64,000 nt of DNA. Source: Bog-473 sp963840245 (GTDB lineage: Bacteria; Actinomycetota; Acidimicrobiia; Acidimicrobiales; RAAP-2). The DNA lies in contig CAWIYI010000022.1 in NCBI GenBank assembly GCA_963840245.1, positions 1 through 64,000 on the forward strand, in the 5' to 3' direction. Below are positions 9,102 through 17,900 of the stretch, one piece after another. The number at the start of each line of letters is the position of its first letter. Position 1 is the first letter of the stretch. The position numbers and the translations under genes were made by a program. The notes under the pieces are model-generated. The model worked only from the letters and a program-made list of their open reading frames with translations, searched no databases and was not told the DNA's origin.

Positions 9102-9983
9102 ATGGTGTCAGACTCTGATCTAAAGACTACATCCTCGACCTTGGCCGCACGGTCGGCAAGCCTGACCAGCCCGGTCGAGCGGTCCGTGGTTGAGTTTCTG
9201 CTGGCGGCCGGACCACGTGCGGGGGCGATGTCGGCTCGCGAGATTGCCCTCGCGGTCGGGACGAGCGACGCAACGGTGATCCGCACCGCCCGGTCTCTCG
9301 GATTTGAGGGTTTCCGAGATCTGAAGCGATTCGTGGCGAGTCAGAGCGCCGAGGTGCCCATCGGCGAACGACTGCGCAAAAGCCTCGATGACGTGCAAGA
9401 TCCCGATGCTGAGCTTCGAGCCAATGTCGAACGTCAGAGCGGGGACCTCATGGCAATGGCTGAGAGAATCACCGAGTCAGAGTTTCACGAAGCAAACCAG
9501 ATCATCGAACGTGCCTCGCACGTCTGGTGGAGCGGTGTTGGGCCTTCAGCGTTTCTCGCCGAATATGGCGCGTTTCTCTTCCGGCGGCTCGGCAAGGCTT
9601 CTGGCTCATTGACTCATGCGGGATTTGACGGCGCGGACGAACTGTTGAGCGTGAAGCCCGGGCATGCCGTCATCGTGCTTGCCTATGGGAGGCTCCACCG
9701 GCATGTCCGAGTGCTCCTCGAGAGATCACGGGAGGTCGGATGCGACGTCGTCTTCGTCACAGATCTCGTGTCCTTGGCTCCCGAATGGAAGGTCCGGGTA
9801 CGTCTGTTGAGTGGGCGAGGACGTCAGGGAATGTTCGCCTCGCATGCCACGACGCTCGTGCTCATCGAATCCTTTGCACTTTCCATGGCGGCGAAACGAC
9901 CTGAACAGGCGCAGGAATCGCTCGAGCAGCTCAACGCCCTACGTGGCGCAATCGCTGGTCGGCCCCTGGCAGTGCACGCCTGA
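9102..9983 (+). CDS. MurR/RpiR family transcriptional regulator
   Basis: A 293-residue regulator. The N-terminal HTH_6 domain (about residues 15-85) reads AGAMSAREIALAVGTSDATVIRTARSLGF, characteristic of RpiR/MurR proteins. The C-terminal half (about 120-270) resembles a SIS sugar-phosphate-binding fold, with SGVGPSAFLAEYGAFLF and later VIVLAYGRLHRHV, though the usual SIS 'S.SG.T' signature is weak. The ligand is unknown. ATG 9102 is used; a TTG at 9093 lies inside the palindrome. It probably controls itself and the divergent membrane gene. Confidence 0.8.
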   Translation: MVSDSDLKTTSSTLAARSASLTSPVERSVVEFLLAAGPRAGAMSAREIALAVGTSDATVIRTARSLGFEGFRDLKRFVASQSAEVPIGERLRKSLDDVQDPDAELRANVERQSGDLMAMAERITESEFHEANQIIERASHVWWSGVGPSAFLAEYGAFLFRRLGKASGSLTHAGFDGADELLSVKPGHAVIVLAYGRLHRHVRVLLERSREVGCDVVFVTDLVSLAPEWKVRVRLLSGRGRQGMFASHATTLVLIESFALSMAAKRPEQAQESLEQLNALRGAIAGRPLAVHA

Positions 9984-10159
9984 CGTTCGTCGCCGAGCGA
10001 AGTTGCAGCAGCGATCTTCTCACTCGCTCGGGAGGCAAGCGCATTGGTTCTTATACGGGTGCGGAATGACGTCGGACTCCGCCGAAAGGATGGCCCGTCT
10101 TGCACCCGAATCATCCCAAAGGCGTAGGAGTGACTCTAGATGCCTCGACAGGCGATCGT

Positions 10160-10165
10160 TAGGCT
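10160..10165 (+). promoter_or_regulatory. -10 element TAGGCT of a probable leaderless transcript
   Basis: TAGGCT is followed by six bases and then directly by the GTG at 10172, so transcription would start at the start codon. The same spacing recurs at ten other genes in this window. Confidence 0.5.
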
Positions 10166-10171
10166 TAAGGA

Positions 10172-11485
10172 GTGGCGCCCAGTAGCCGGTTCGCTGACCA
10201 TACCTCCGTTTCCGATGCCTCACCCGATCTAGCGACACCTTCTCAGGATCCGGAAGTCCCAGAGCAAGTTCGCGACCCGGCACGGAGGCGGAGACGGAGA
10301 CGGAGGCTCACTCGCCGGGGCAGACTCATTCGCGCACTCATCGTGTTGCCGCTCGTCGTCGTGCTGTTATGGGCGAGCGCTTCGTATACGGTTTGGATGC
10401 TGAGGCCCACCAGCCTCTCATGGAGCGTGAACAGCGTTGAATGGGTGCGGTACAACGTCCCTTTCGGCATCGGCAACTGGGTCGCCGACCACGTCGAGCA
10501 GGTCTACTACAGCAGCCAAGCACCCAAAAAGGGTGGGCCGCAGTTGAAGAGCCTGCCGAAGGTGGGGGTACGACACTCCACGGCCCCAGCGACGACTCCG
10601 ACGACTCCGACGACTTCGACGCCTGCGACGACTGCATGGCCGCCGGCGATCGCTCCGGTCTTCTCCAACCCGCTTCCCGGCGAAGGGGTCTGGCAGCCGA
10701 CCGGACCATCGGTCGATGGTGGAGCCCCCATACTGGTCACGACATATCGTCCTGACCCGAACTACCCACAGATCGTGGCGTACGTCGCCTGGTTCGACCA
10801 CTCACGGACGGAGCTCGGGTATTACCCAGGCCGCTATGAGCCGCCGAACGCGGCGGTACGCGGACCGGCGATGGTCCCCTACAGCCAGCGCTCTCGTTTG
10901 CTCGCGACCTTCAATGGCGGGTTCACCTACGTCGATGGCGACAACGGGTCGGCGGACAACGGCCAAACGAACGAGCCCCTGAAGGACGGCAACGCGACAC
11001 TTATTGGCTATTCGGATGGTCGCGTGGACATCGTGGATTGGAGTGGCGGCCCGGACCCCGGCCCCGGCGTCGCGTGGGCCCGGCAGAGCCTGGCTCCGAT
11101 CGTATGGAATAGCCAGCTGAATCCCACGTTGAACACCGATCCGAACAGCCCGCAGTGGGGATACACGCTTGGCGGAGTCACTCGCGTCTGGCGCACCGGC
11201 GTTGGCATCGACGCTCGGGGCAACCTCATCTACGCCGCTGCTGACGATCAGACAGTGGTCAGCATCGCGCAGATCCTTCAGCATGCCGGAGCACTGCGGG
11301 CGATGGAGTTCGATATCAACCCGGAATGGCACACTCTCAACACCTACAACCCCCCCGGTCTCAACCCCACGATGGTTGGGCCCAACCCCAATCAGTCAAC
11401 CGATCGCTACCTTGTCCCCGATGACCGTGACTTCTTTGCCGTCTACCGACCGATGCCCGGTCCGGTAACTGTCCCCTTCGGGTAA
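10172..11485 (+). CDS. membrane-anchored phosphodiester glycosidase (NAGPA-domain) family protein
   Basis: A 437-residue protein: an Arg-rich cytoplasmic start, one membrane helix at about residues 53-72 (ALIVLPLVVVLLWASASYTV), a Thr/Pro-rich linker (about 137-155), and an extracellular domain. That domain has LLATFNGGFTYVDG and later AGALRAMEFDINPEW, typical of the phosphodiester glycosidase / NAGPA domain (PF09992) common in actinobacterial envelope proteins. Substrate unknown. GTG 10172 lacks a spaced ribosome site but fits a leaderless start. It lies alone, followed by a zone of decayed genes. Confidence 0.75.
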   Translation: MAPSSRFADHTSVSDASPDLATPSQDPEVPEQVRDPARRRRRRRRLTRRGRLIRALIVLPLVVVLLWASASYTVWMLRPTSLSWSVNSVEWVRYNVPFGIGNWVADHVEQVYYSSQAPKKGGPQLKSLPKVGVRHSTAPATTPTTPTTSTPATTAWPPAIAPVFSNPLPGEGVWQPTGPSVDGGAPILVTTYRPDPNYPQIVAYVAWFDHSRTELGYYPGRYEPPNAAVRGPAMVPYSQRSRLLATFNGGFTYVDGDNGSADNGQTNEPLKDGNATLIGYSDGRVDIVDWSGGPDPGPGVAWARQSLAPIVWNSQLNPTLNTDPNSPQWGYTLGGVTRVWRTGVGIDARGNLIYAAADDQTVVSIAQILQHAGALRAMEFDINPEWHTLNTYNPPGLNPTMVGPNPNQSTDRYLVPDDRDFFAVYRPMPGPVTVPFG

Positions 11486-11584
11486 CGATCGCATCGCCTG
11501 CGACCACGTACATCGCATTCGCCCCGCAACACGACTCAACTCCGCGCTTAAGTGACGGAACGCATCGGGTAGGTGGGACGATTT

Positions 11585-11867
11585 GACGCGCTCGCGACAT
11601 CCACGTCGTGGCTGCTCGCTGCCCAATGCAGTGGCGTCTCAGAACCCGGTTCGGGTCTCGGTGGTTTGGGTCCGCTCCCGCCAGGAGCGTTCGGGCAATC
11701 TCGGGATCGTTGGGGAAATAGCCCGGCCAGTCTGTGACGATGTGCCAAGCGGTGCGGGTCTCTAACGGTCCGGCAAGGGGACCATTGACAAGTTCAGGGG
11801 AGGCAGCGACAAGACAGCGGACCGATTCGACGTCGCCACCGTGAATGGCACGAGCAGTTCTGCCGCG
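11585..11867 (-). pseudogene. ankyrin-repeat protein remnant
   Basis: On the minus strand one frame reads RAIHGGDVESVRCLVAASPE, then TAWHIVTDWPGYFPNDPEIA and RTLLAGADPNHRDPN, three recognisable ankyrin-type units. A second frame then gives ETPLHWAASSHDVDVA, the next canonical ankyrin unit, after which similarity stops. A frame change lies near 11655. No start codon precedes the first unit in frame, so the gene is degenerate. Proteins of this shape (one 'TDWPGYFPN' unit then 'TPLHWAASSDDVEV') are common as intact genes in actinobacteria. Confidence 0.6.
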
Positions 11868-11870
11868 GCG

Positions 11871-11996
11871 TCAAGGTCGGGCGCGGCCACGCTGCTTGTC
11901 GGGGAGGTTGGTGCAGCAGCAGTCGGGATCGCCGCAACGCTCGACGACCTCTCCACGGTCTACGAGGCATCCGCAGTCTGCGCAACGCCTTTCCAT
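11871..11996 (-). CDS. small cysteine-rich protein, possible zinc finger
   Basis: A 41-codon frame beginning MERRCADCGCLVDRGEVVER. Cysteines are spaced C-x2-C-x-C-x10-C-x4-C-C-C, which looks like a small zinc-binding module. It is in frame with, and immediately 5' of, the ankyrin remnant, separated by one TGA. No ribosome site is visible. It could be a real small gene cotranscribed with the ankyrin gene or the N-terminal part of a decayed fusion. Confidence 0.4.
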   Translation of the reverse strand: MERRCADCGCLVDRGEVVERCGDPDCCCTNLPDKQRGRARP

Positions 11997-12038
11997 AGGG
12001 GCCATTGTCCCACGGGACTGCTGTTCCTCGCGTCGGCC

Positions 12039-12400
12039 ATGAATCCAGCTAAGGCCTCGCTATGTGCCCTTTCATCACCCCCGGCGCTCACTAGGACGAA
12101 GGCGGCGTCGCGTCTTGCCGAAAGGATCGGGTTCACCACCGGGGCGATGACGACCGTCCTTGACAGGTTGGAAGCAGCCGGTCATGTCGAACGGACCCCG
12201 GACAGGCGGACCGGCGCCAGATCCTCGTGAGAGCGACGGCGGCGGAGAAACGATGGAACAAACTCTGGGATCCGATCCACGCCGAAGGACAACGGAGCCT
12301 GGAGCAGTATTCGAACAACGAGCTTCCTGCGATCGCCAGCCTCCTCCGCGGCGGCCGCGAACACAACGAACGATTGATTGCACAGTTGCGGTCATCGTGA
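12039..12400 (+). pseudogene. MarR-family regulator, frameshifted
   Basis: One frame encodes the winged-helix core LTRTKAASRLAERIGFTTGA and MTTVLDRLEAAGHVERTPDRR. After a single-base frame change near 12215 the C-terminal helices follow: QILVRATAAEKRWNKLWDPI, then SLEQYSNNELPAIASLL and a stop at 12398-12400. The N-terminal dimerisation helix is only partly recognisable, so decay probably extends upstream too. The target is unknown. The stretch 12401-12656 shows nothing further. Confidence 0.65.
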
Positions 12401-12656
12401 TGACGTCCCGTCACATGGATATGGCGGCCTGAGGACGTGTTGAAGGCTGGCATTCGTCGGTCGACGGAGGCAAAGAAGATCGGTCGGGGGATCGCAGCCT
12501 TAGACCCGAGGTCCTCCGAACCGGCGCAGGCCCGTCAGCTCTTCGAGCTGGCCCGGACACGTCCACCCACTGAACCAGCGGTCCCTCTAGATTAAGAAGA
12601 GCAAGTGGGTCCCGGCAGCTCGTCGGCGCTCAACGTTGTCAAGTGGGGGGTGCACC

Positions 12657-13070
12657 ATGAACGAACGGGGCCACGGCTGGATTCTCTTCGCCGCCATCGT
12701 GCTGGGGGTGGCGGGCGTCATGCGCATCTTCGATGCGATCTGGGCCTTTCGGTACCACGGGGTTGTTCCCCAGCACCTCGAAGACGCTCTCTTCGGCACC
12801 AGCCTCAAGACGTACGGCTGGGTGTACCTGATCGTCGGCATCATCTTGATCCTGTGCGGCCTCGCTGTTATGGGTCGTTCCCAGATCGGACGCTGGGTCG
12901 GCATCGCGGCCGGCGCCATCGGCGCCATCAGCGCCATCTGGTGGATGCCCTACTATCCGATCTGGTCCTTGACCTATATCGCCCTCGGTGTCTTCGTGAT
13001 CTACGCGCTCGCTGCCTATGGCGGCGACACGGAGGCGACTCTCACTCAACAAGAGCTGAGCCGCCTCTAA
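12657..13070 (+). CDS. DUF7144-type membrane protein
   Basis: A 137-residue protein with four membrane helices in the order typical of DUF7144: a first helix (FAAIVLGVAGVMRIFDAIWA), an extracytoplasmic loop, then YGWVYLIVGIILILCGLAV, WVGIAAGAIGAISAIWWMPY and YPIWSLTYIALGVFVIYALA. The pattern 'G..R.FD....F' and 'YPIWSL..IALGVFVIYAL' is strongly conserved in this actinobacterial family; function is unknown. A G-rich site precedes the ATG at 12657. Confidence 0.75.
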   Translation: MNERGHGWILFAAIVLGVAGVMRIFDAIWAFRYHGVVPQHLEDALFGTSLKTYGWVYLIVGIILILCGLAVMGRSQIGRWVGIAAGAIGAISAIWWMPYYPIWSLTYIALGVFVIYALAAYGGDTEATLTQQELSRL

Positions 13071-13286
13071 CACTGAGCATCTGGCTCTCAGCCGCACTCG
13101 ACTTCGAGGAGCATTGCTGGTTCGGGACCGATGAAAGCCGTTTTTGATGACGTGCGATGCTCCCGGGAACTGGATCGACGGGCGAGGGGCTTCGCATCGC
13201 ATTGGCCCAAGGCATGCCAAGCCACGATCCATAGGACTCACTCGCTCCTGGTCTTGGGGCGAGTATGTCTTTGCGTCGCGTGCGGA

Positions 13287-14255
13287 TCACTCATCGTGAT
13301 TGGAATCCTCGTTCGGCTGTGGATACTCGGGAATGCCCCATGAGTTCGGACGAGGCGACTCCTGGTCTGGTGGCGCACAGGTCAGAAGGACAGCAAGGAC
13401 GCCGAAGAGCAGCAGTGCCAGAGCTTCGAGGTGAGTGGCATGTTGCGCGTTCGCGGCGGCTGCCAGATCGTCGGACCCGGGCTGGACCTGAACGGTCGGC
13501 CCGAACTGACCGCTGACCGAACGAAGGAAGCGAGAGAGGTTGGCGTTGCCTCCCTTCAGTCGGTAACTGAGACCGACACCGGCATTACCGATCTCTGTTC
13601 CATAGTGTTGATAGAAGGCTGGCGTGAAGAGCATCTCGTCCTGACCCTCGAACACGACACCGGGGGCGGCCGGTGCGACGCTCAGGTCACTAGGAGTCCG
13701 CACTACTCCAACGACGCGAACAGAGACCTTTTGGCCGGTCGGCGTCTGGTCCAATCCCTCCAGTACCCGCTGAGCGCTCGACTGGTTAAAGGCACGCAGA
13801 TGAACGGTGCTCCCGACGTGGAGGTGCTCGTCGATTGCGGCCGACGGGTTCACCACCACCTCATTCATCTGGTTGGCTCGAGGAAGACGTCCGGCCACGA
13901 CGAGGGGGCGGCTGAAGTCAAGGTGGTCGAGCACAGCAACGGTGCTGACCTCGTACGAGTGATCAACGCGCGCCTTCCTATCGAGGGGCTCAAGCAGCAT
14001 GAAAGCGCCCGCCTCGGTAGCCGCAACCTCGGGCAGTCTGGAAATGGCGACAAAGTCGCTCGACGGAGCCTCGATCTGACCCTGGGCCGGACCGAAGTAG
14101 GTGACGAATCGACCGATCGCACTGTCGGTTCTGCGGGCACCCGCCAGCGCAGCCAGGGAGACCCCGCCCGCCAAGGCAATGACGAATGCCATCGCAAGAG
14201 CGGACCGAAGCCGACCTCGCAGGCTCGACCGTGCGAACGCCCAGATCGACGCCAT
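13287..14255 (-). pseudogene. FtsX-type ABC permease, truncated to its N-terminal third
   Basis: 322 residues starting MASIWAFARSSLRGRLRSAL with the first membrane helix (ALAMAFVIALAGGVSLAALA) and a MacB-like periplasmic domain up to residue about 275. The second helix begins (LEALALLLFGVLAVLLTC) and then the sequence turns into an unrelated Pro/Asn-rich tail and stops. Family members are about 800 residues, so most of the protein, including three or more helices, is missing. No partner ATPase is nearby. It is separate from the C-terminal permease piece at the left edge, which lies on the other strand. Confidence 0.7.
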
Positions 14256-14602
14256 GACGGATATTGAGCCAGATCCCGTGGGGAGGCGCCAATCGTGATG
14301 GCACCAAGTGCCGTGCTCGTCCTAGTACTACTGAAGTTGAAGGGGACCGAGCTACCCCGCTACATTGCCCGTCCTTGAACGTCCGACATGTCGACGATTT
14401 GCGGGTCGGACCGTCCTCGGAATCCTAGGGCCGTGACCACGAGGTATGAGGTCATGCAGGAGGTTCGAGCGCGCGAGCTCGATCGGGCGACCTCCCCTGT
14501 ACATCGCGGAGCTGAGATTCGCGTTTACCCTGTCGGCGGCCGTGACAGTGACGTTGGATGCGCTCATTTGTCACAATGACGCTGGGAACCGAGGAGGCGA
14601 AA
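14256..14602. other. intergenic region without a supported gene
   Basis: Between the truncated permease and the Trypco2 gene I see short open frames but none with a ribosome site or a recognisable product. The end carries the ribosome site GAGGAGG (14591-14597) for the Trypco2 gene. Promoters for the conflict locus should be here. Confidence 0.5.
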
Positions 14603-14925
14603 GTGGCCGAGGACCACACCACACTGGCTCTGGCGCTCGAATCGCTTCGAGACGGCCTTGAGGAGGGGGCCCGGGAGAAGGGGGACGGCCGGAGGGTCCG
14701 ATTCGAGGTGAACGAGGTCACGCCACCACCGAGACCGAGCTGCGCAGGAACACCGTGGTCCCGAGCGGAGTGCGCTGGTACGACCTCCAGGACGGTGCGA
14801 CGAGAACGACAGGTTCAGGCGCCACCCTGGCCCGGGTGCTCACCTTGACTCCTGGCCTCTACGACGAGAAGGGCAATTGCTCCGCCCTGAACATGGACAC
14901 CGACCAGCCACGGCCGGGTCGCTGA
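14603..14925 (+). pseudogene. Trypco2 (trypsin-co-occurring domain 2) protein, one frameshift
   Basis: GTG 14603 with GAGGAGG six bases upstream opens LALALESLRDGLEEGAREKG then RRVRFEVNEV, the N-terminal half of a Trypco2 domain. After a frame change near 14722 the second half follows: ELRRNTVVPSGVRWYDL and ATLARVLTLTPGLYDEKG, ending at TGA 14923-14925. The combined length (about 105 residues) is normal for the family. Trypco2 proteins are encoded next to trypsin-like NTPase proteins in predicted actinobacterial conflict systems, and here the trypsin-containing gene starts 12 bases later. Sequence error or true inactivation cannot be told apart. Confidence 0.7.
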
Positions 14926-14937
14926 GGCGATCGGGCA

Positions 14938-17900
14938 ATGGCGAGACTCTGGGCCGACCGCCTGGCCGAGGTGTGGGCCGAACCCGGACGGACGGGTTCG
15001 GGCGTCGTCCTCGGGGACCACGGGATCCTGACCGCTCGCCACGTTGTCGAAGACGCGCGTGGCGAGAACGATGTCGTGGCTCGAGTTGTCCGTCCGGGCG
15101 CCGTGACCGCCGCCTGGACGCCGATGGAGATCGCCTGGGAGGACCCCGACTGGGACCTCGCTCTTCTCGTCGTCGACGAGCCCGAGCACGAGAACTGGTC
15201 GGCGCCCCAGAGCCCTTCCCCCTCCTTCGTCACCCTCGGCACCGCCGAGGAAGCCGGCTGCGAGACGGTCGGCTTCCCTGACGTCGCTTTCCTGCGCACG
15301 AGCAGCGGTGACCCCGTCGACCTGGTCCACCAGTCCGAGCAGGCCGTGGGAACGTTGCTGCCCTCCGCCATGGCGAAGCGCTCGACGGCCTCGGACCAAC
15401 CCAGGCGCGTGGTGCCCTTCGACGTCGACGTCGCCCATCCGGAGACGACAGCGGGATGGAAGGGCATCGCGAGCGCTGCTGTCGTGCTCGCCGACGGCCG
15501 CATCGCCGGCGTGGTCGTCGAAGCCGCGCACGAACAACACGAGCACCAAGAGCGCCGGCTCTCTGTCGTCCCGGTCGCCGAGGCACTTCGCGACTCTTCG
15601 ACCTTTGCCGCTGCACTCACCGAGATCCTCGGCGCTCCGGCCGACGTCGAGATCCGAGACGCGGAGCGCTTCCGAGACGTGCTGAAGAAGTCCTGCCTCG
15701 GCGCTGACAGAGCCCCACTCCGGGTCGCCGACGCTGACCTCGGCGCCTTCGGAGTTACGCGCGCCGACGTACCGGGTGAGTCCCCCTACCTCGACTACAT
15801 CGAGCGCGACGGCGACGCCGCATTGAGGACCGCCCTCGTCACCGCTGAGTACGAAGGCCGAATCGTCCTGATCGTCGGCGACTCGGCCGGAGGCAAATCG
15901 CGCTCCGCGGCCGAGGCGGTTCGCCAGGAGGCGGGTGGCCGCCTCTTGCTTTCCCCTCGAGCCGGGCGTCTGGCCCGTCTCGAACACCTCGGCGTCGAGG
16001 ACTGGGGACGGGCTCTCGTCTGGCTCGACGACCTCGAGCGATACAACGAGGCAGGGGCTCCGGACACCCTTGATTGGTTGCGAGACAGAGGTGCGCTCGT
16101 CGTCGCCACGATCCGGGAGACCCAGTTGGCCTCGCTGGCGCCCCACGGCGACTATCGCGACCCGCTCGGCGACGCCCTCGCGGATGGAGACCGCGTGACC
16201 GAAGTGCGCTGGAGGGACTGGAACCCCGACGAGCTGGCGAGGGTCCAGGGCCACGTGCACGACCCGGAGCTCACGGCCTGGGTGGCCGAGGGCGGATCGC
16301 CGAGCGCGTGGCTGGTGGCCGGCCCTCAGCTGGTCAAAAAGTTCGACTCCTCCCGGGACGACGAAGACCACCCGGTCCGGTACGCCTTGGTGCGCACAGT
16401 GCTCGATTGGTACTCGACCGGCATCGGCCAACCAATGCCCGAGGACCTGGCCCGAACGCTCAGTACGGTCATGCTCGGCGAACGACCTCGGAGCGGCGAA
16501 TTCAAAAAGTCCCTGAAATGGGCCCGTCGTTCGGTGGTCGGATCGGGGCGCTCGGTCCAAGCGATCCTCTCCAGGGTCGGTTCAGGTACCGACCTTACGG
16601 TGCACCAGTACCTCCAAGACGCCGACGCCAAGGGTCCACGATCGGTTGTGACCGACCCGATCTGGCGGGCCGCCCTCGAGCACGCAGCGAGCGATTCGGG
16701 ACGGAGCAGAATCGGATATGCGGCAGCCGTCAACGCGAACGCACCCATGGCCTACGAGGCCTGGCTCCCGTTGGCCGAGCAAGGCGACGTCGGCGCCATG
16801 TACAACCTCGGGGTGCTGCTCAAAGACGACGACCCCGTCGAGGCCCGGCGCTGGTACGAGCGGGCGGCCGCGCACGACCACGTCGGCGCCATGTTCGGTC
16901 TCGGGGTCCTGCTCAACGACAGCGACCGGGTGGAGGCCCGACGCTCGTACGAGCGGGCGGCCGGTCACGACCACGCCGGCGCCATGTACAACCTTGGGAT
17001 CCTGCTCAATGACAGCGACCCGGTCGAGGCCCGGCGCTGGTACGAGCGGGCGGCCGCGCACGACCACGCCGGCGCCATGTACAACCTCGGAGTCCTGCTC
17101 GAAGACGACGATCCCTTCGAGGCCCGACACTGGTACGAGCGGGCAGCCGGGCACGAGCACACCGGTGCCATGTACAACCTCGGGGTCCTGCTCAGAGACA
17201 GCGACCCCATCGAGGCCCGGCGATGGTGGGAGCGGGCGGCTGATCACGACCATGTCGGCGCCATGTTCGGTCTCGGGCTCCTGCTCGAAGACGACGAGCC
17301 TGTCGAGGCGCGGCGCTGGTACGAGCGGGCAGCCGCGCACGACCACACCGATGCCATGTTCCGTCTCGGGGCCTTTCTCCAATACGACGACCCCGACGAG
17401 GCCCGGCGCTGGTGGGAGCGGGCGGCCGAGCATGACCACGGCGGCGCCATGTACAACCTCGGGATCTTGCTCAACGACAGCGACCCGGTCGAGGCCCGGC
17501 GCTGGTACGAGCGGGCGGCCGCGCACGACCACTCCGGCGCCATGTTCGCTCTCGGGGTCCTGCTCGAAGGCGACGATCCCGCAGAGGCCCGGCGCTGGTA
17601 CGAACGGGCGGCCGCCTACGACCACGCCGGCGCCATGTACAACCTCGGGGTCCTGCTCGAAGGCGACGACCTCGTGGAGGCCCGGCGCTGGTGGGAGTGG
17701 GCGGCTTGGCACGACCATGCCGGCGCGATGTACAAGCTCGGGATCCTGCTCAACGACAGCGACCCGACCCAGGCTCGGCGCTGGTACGAGCGGGCGGCCG
17801 CGCACGACCACGCCGGCGCCATGTACAACCTGGGGATCCTGCTCGAGGACAGCGACCCCGCCGAGGCTCGGCGCTGGTACGAGCGGGCGGCGGCGCACGA

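Noticed and set aside
1..14255. The left-edge and 13-14 kb permease pieces as halves of one inverted gene
   Set aside because: They lie on opposite strands and their periplasmic domains look like different subfamilies; no junction sequence links them.
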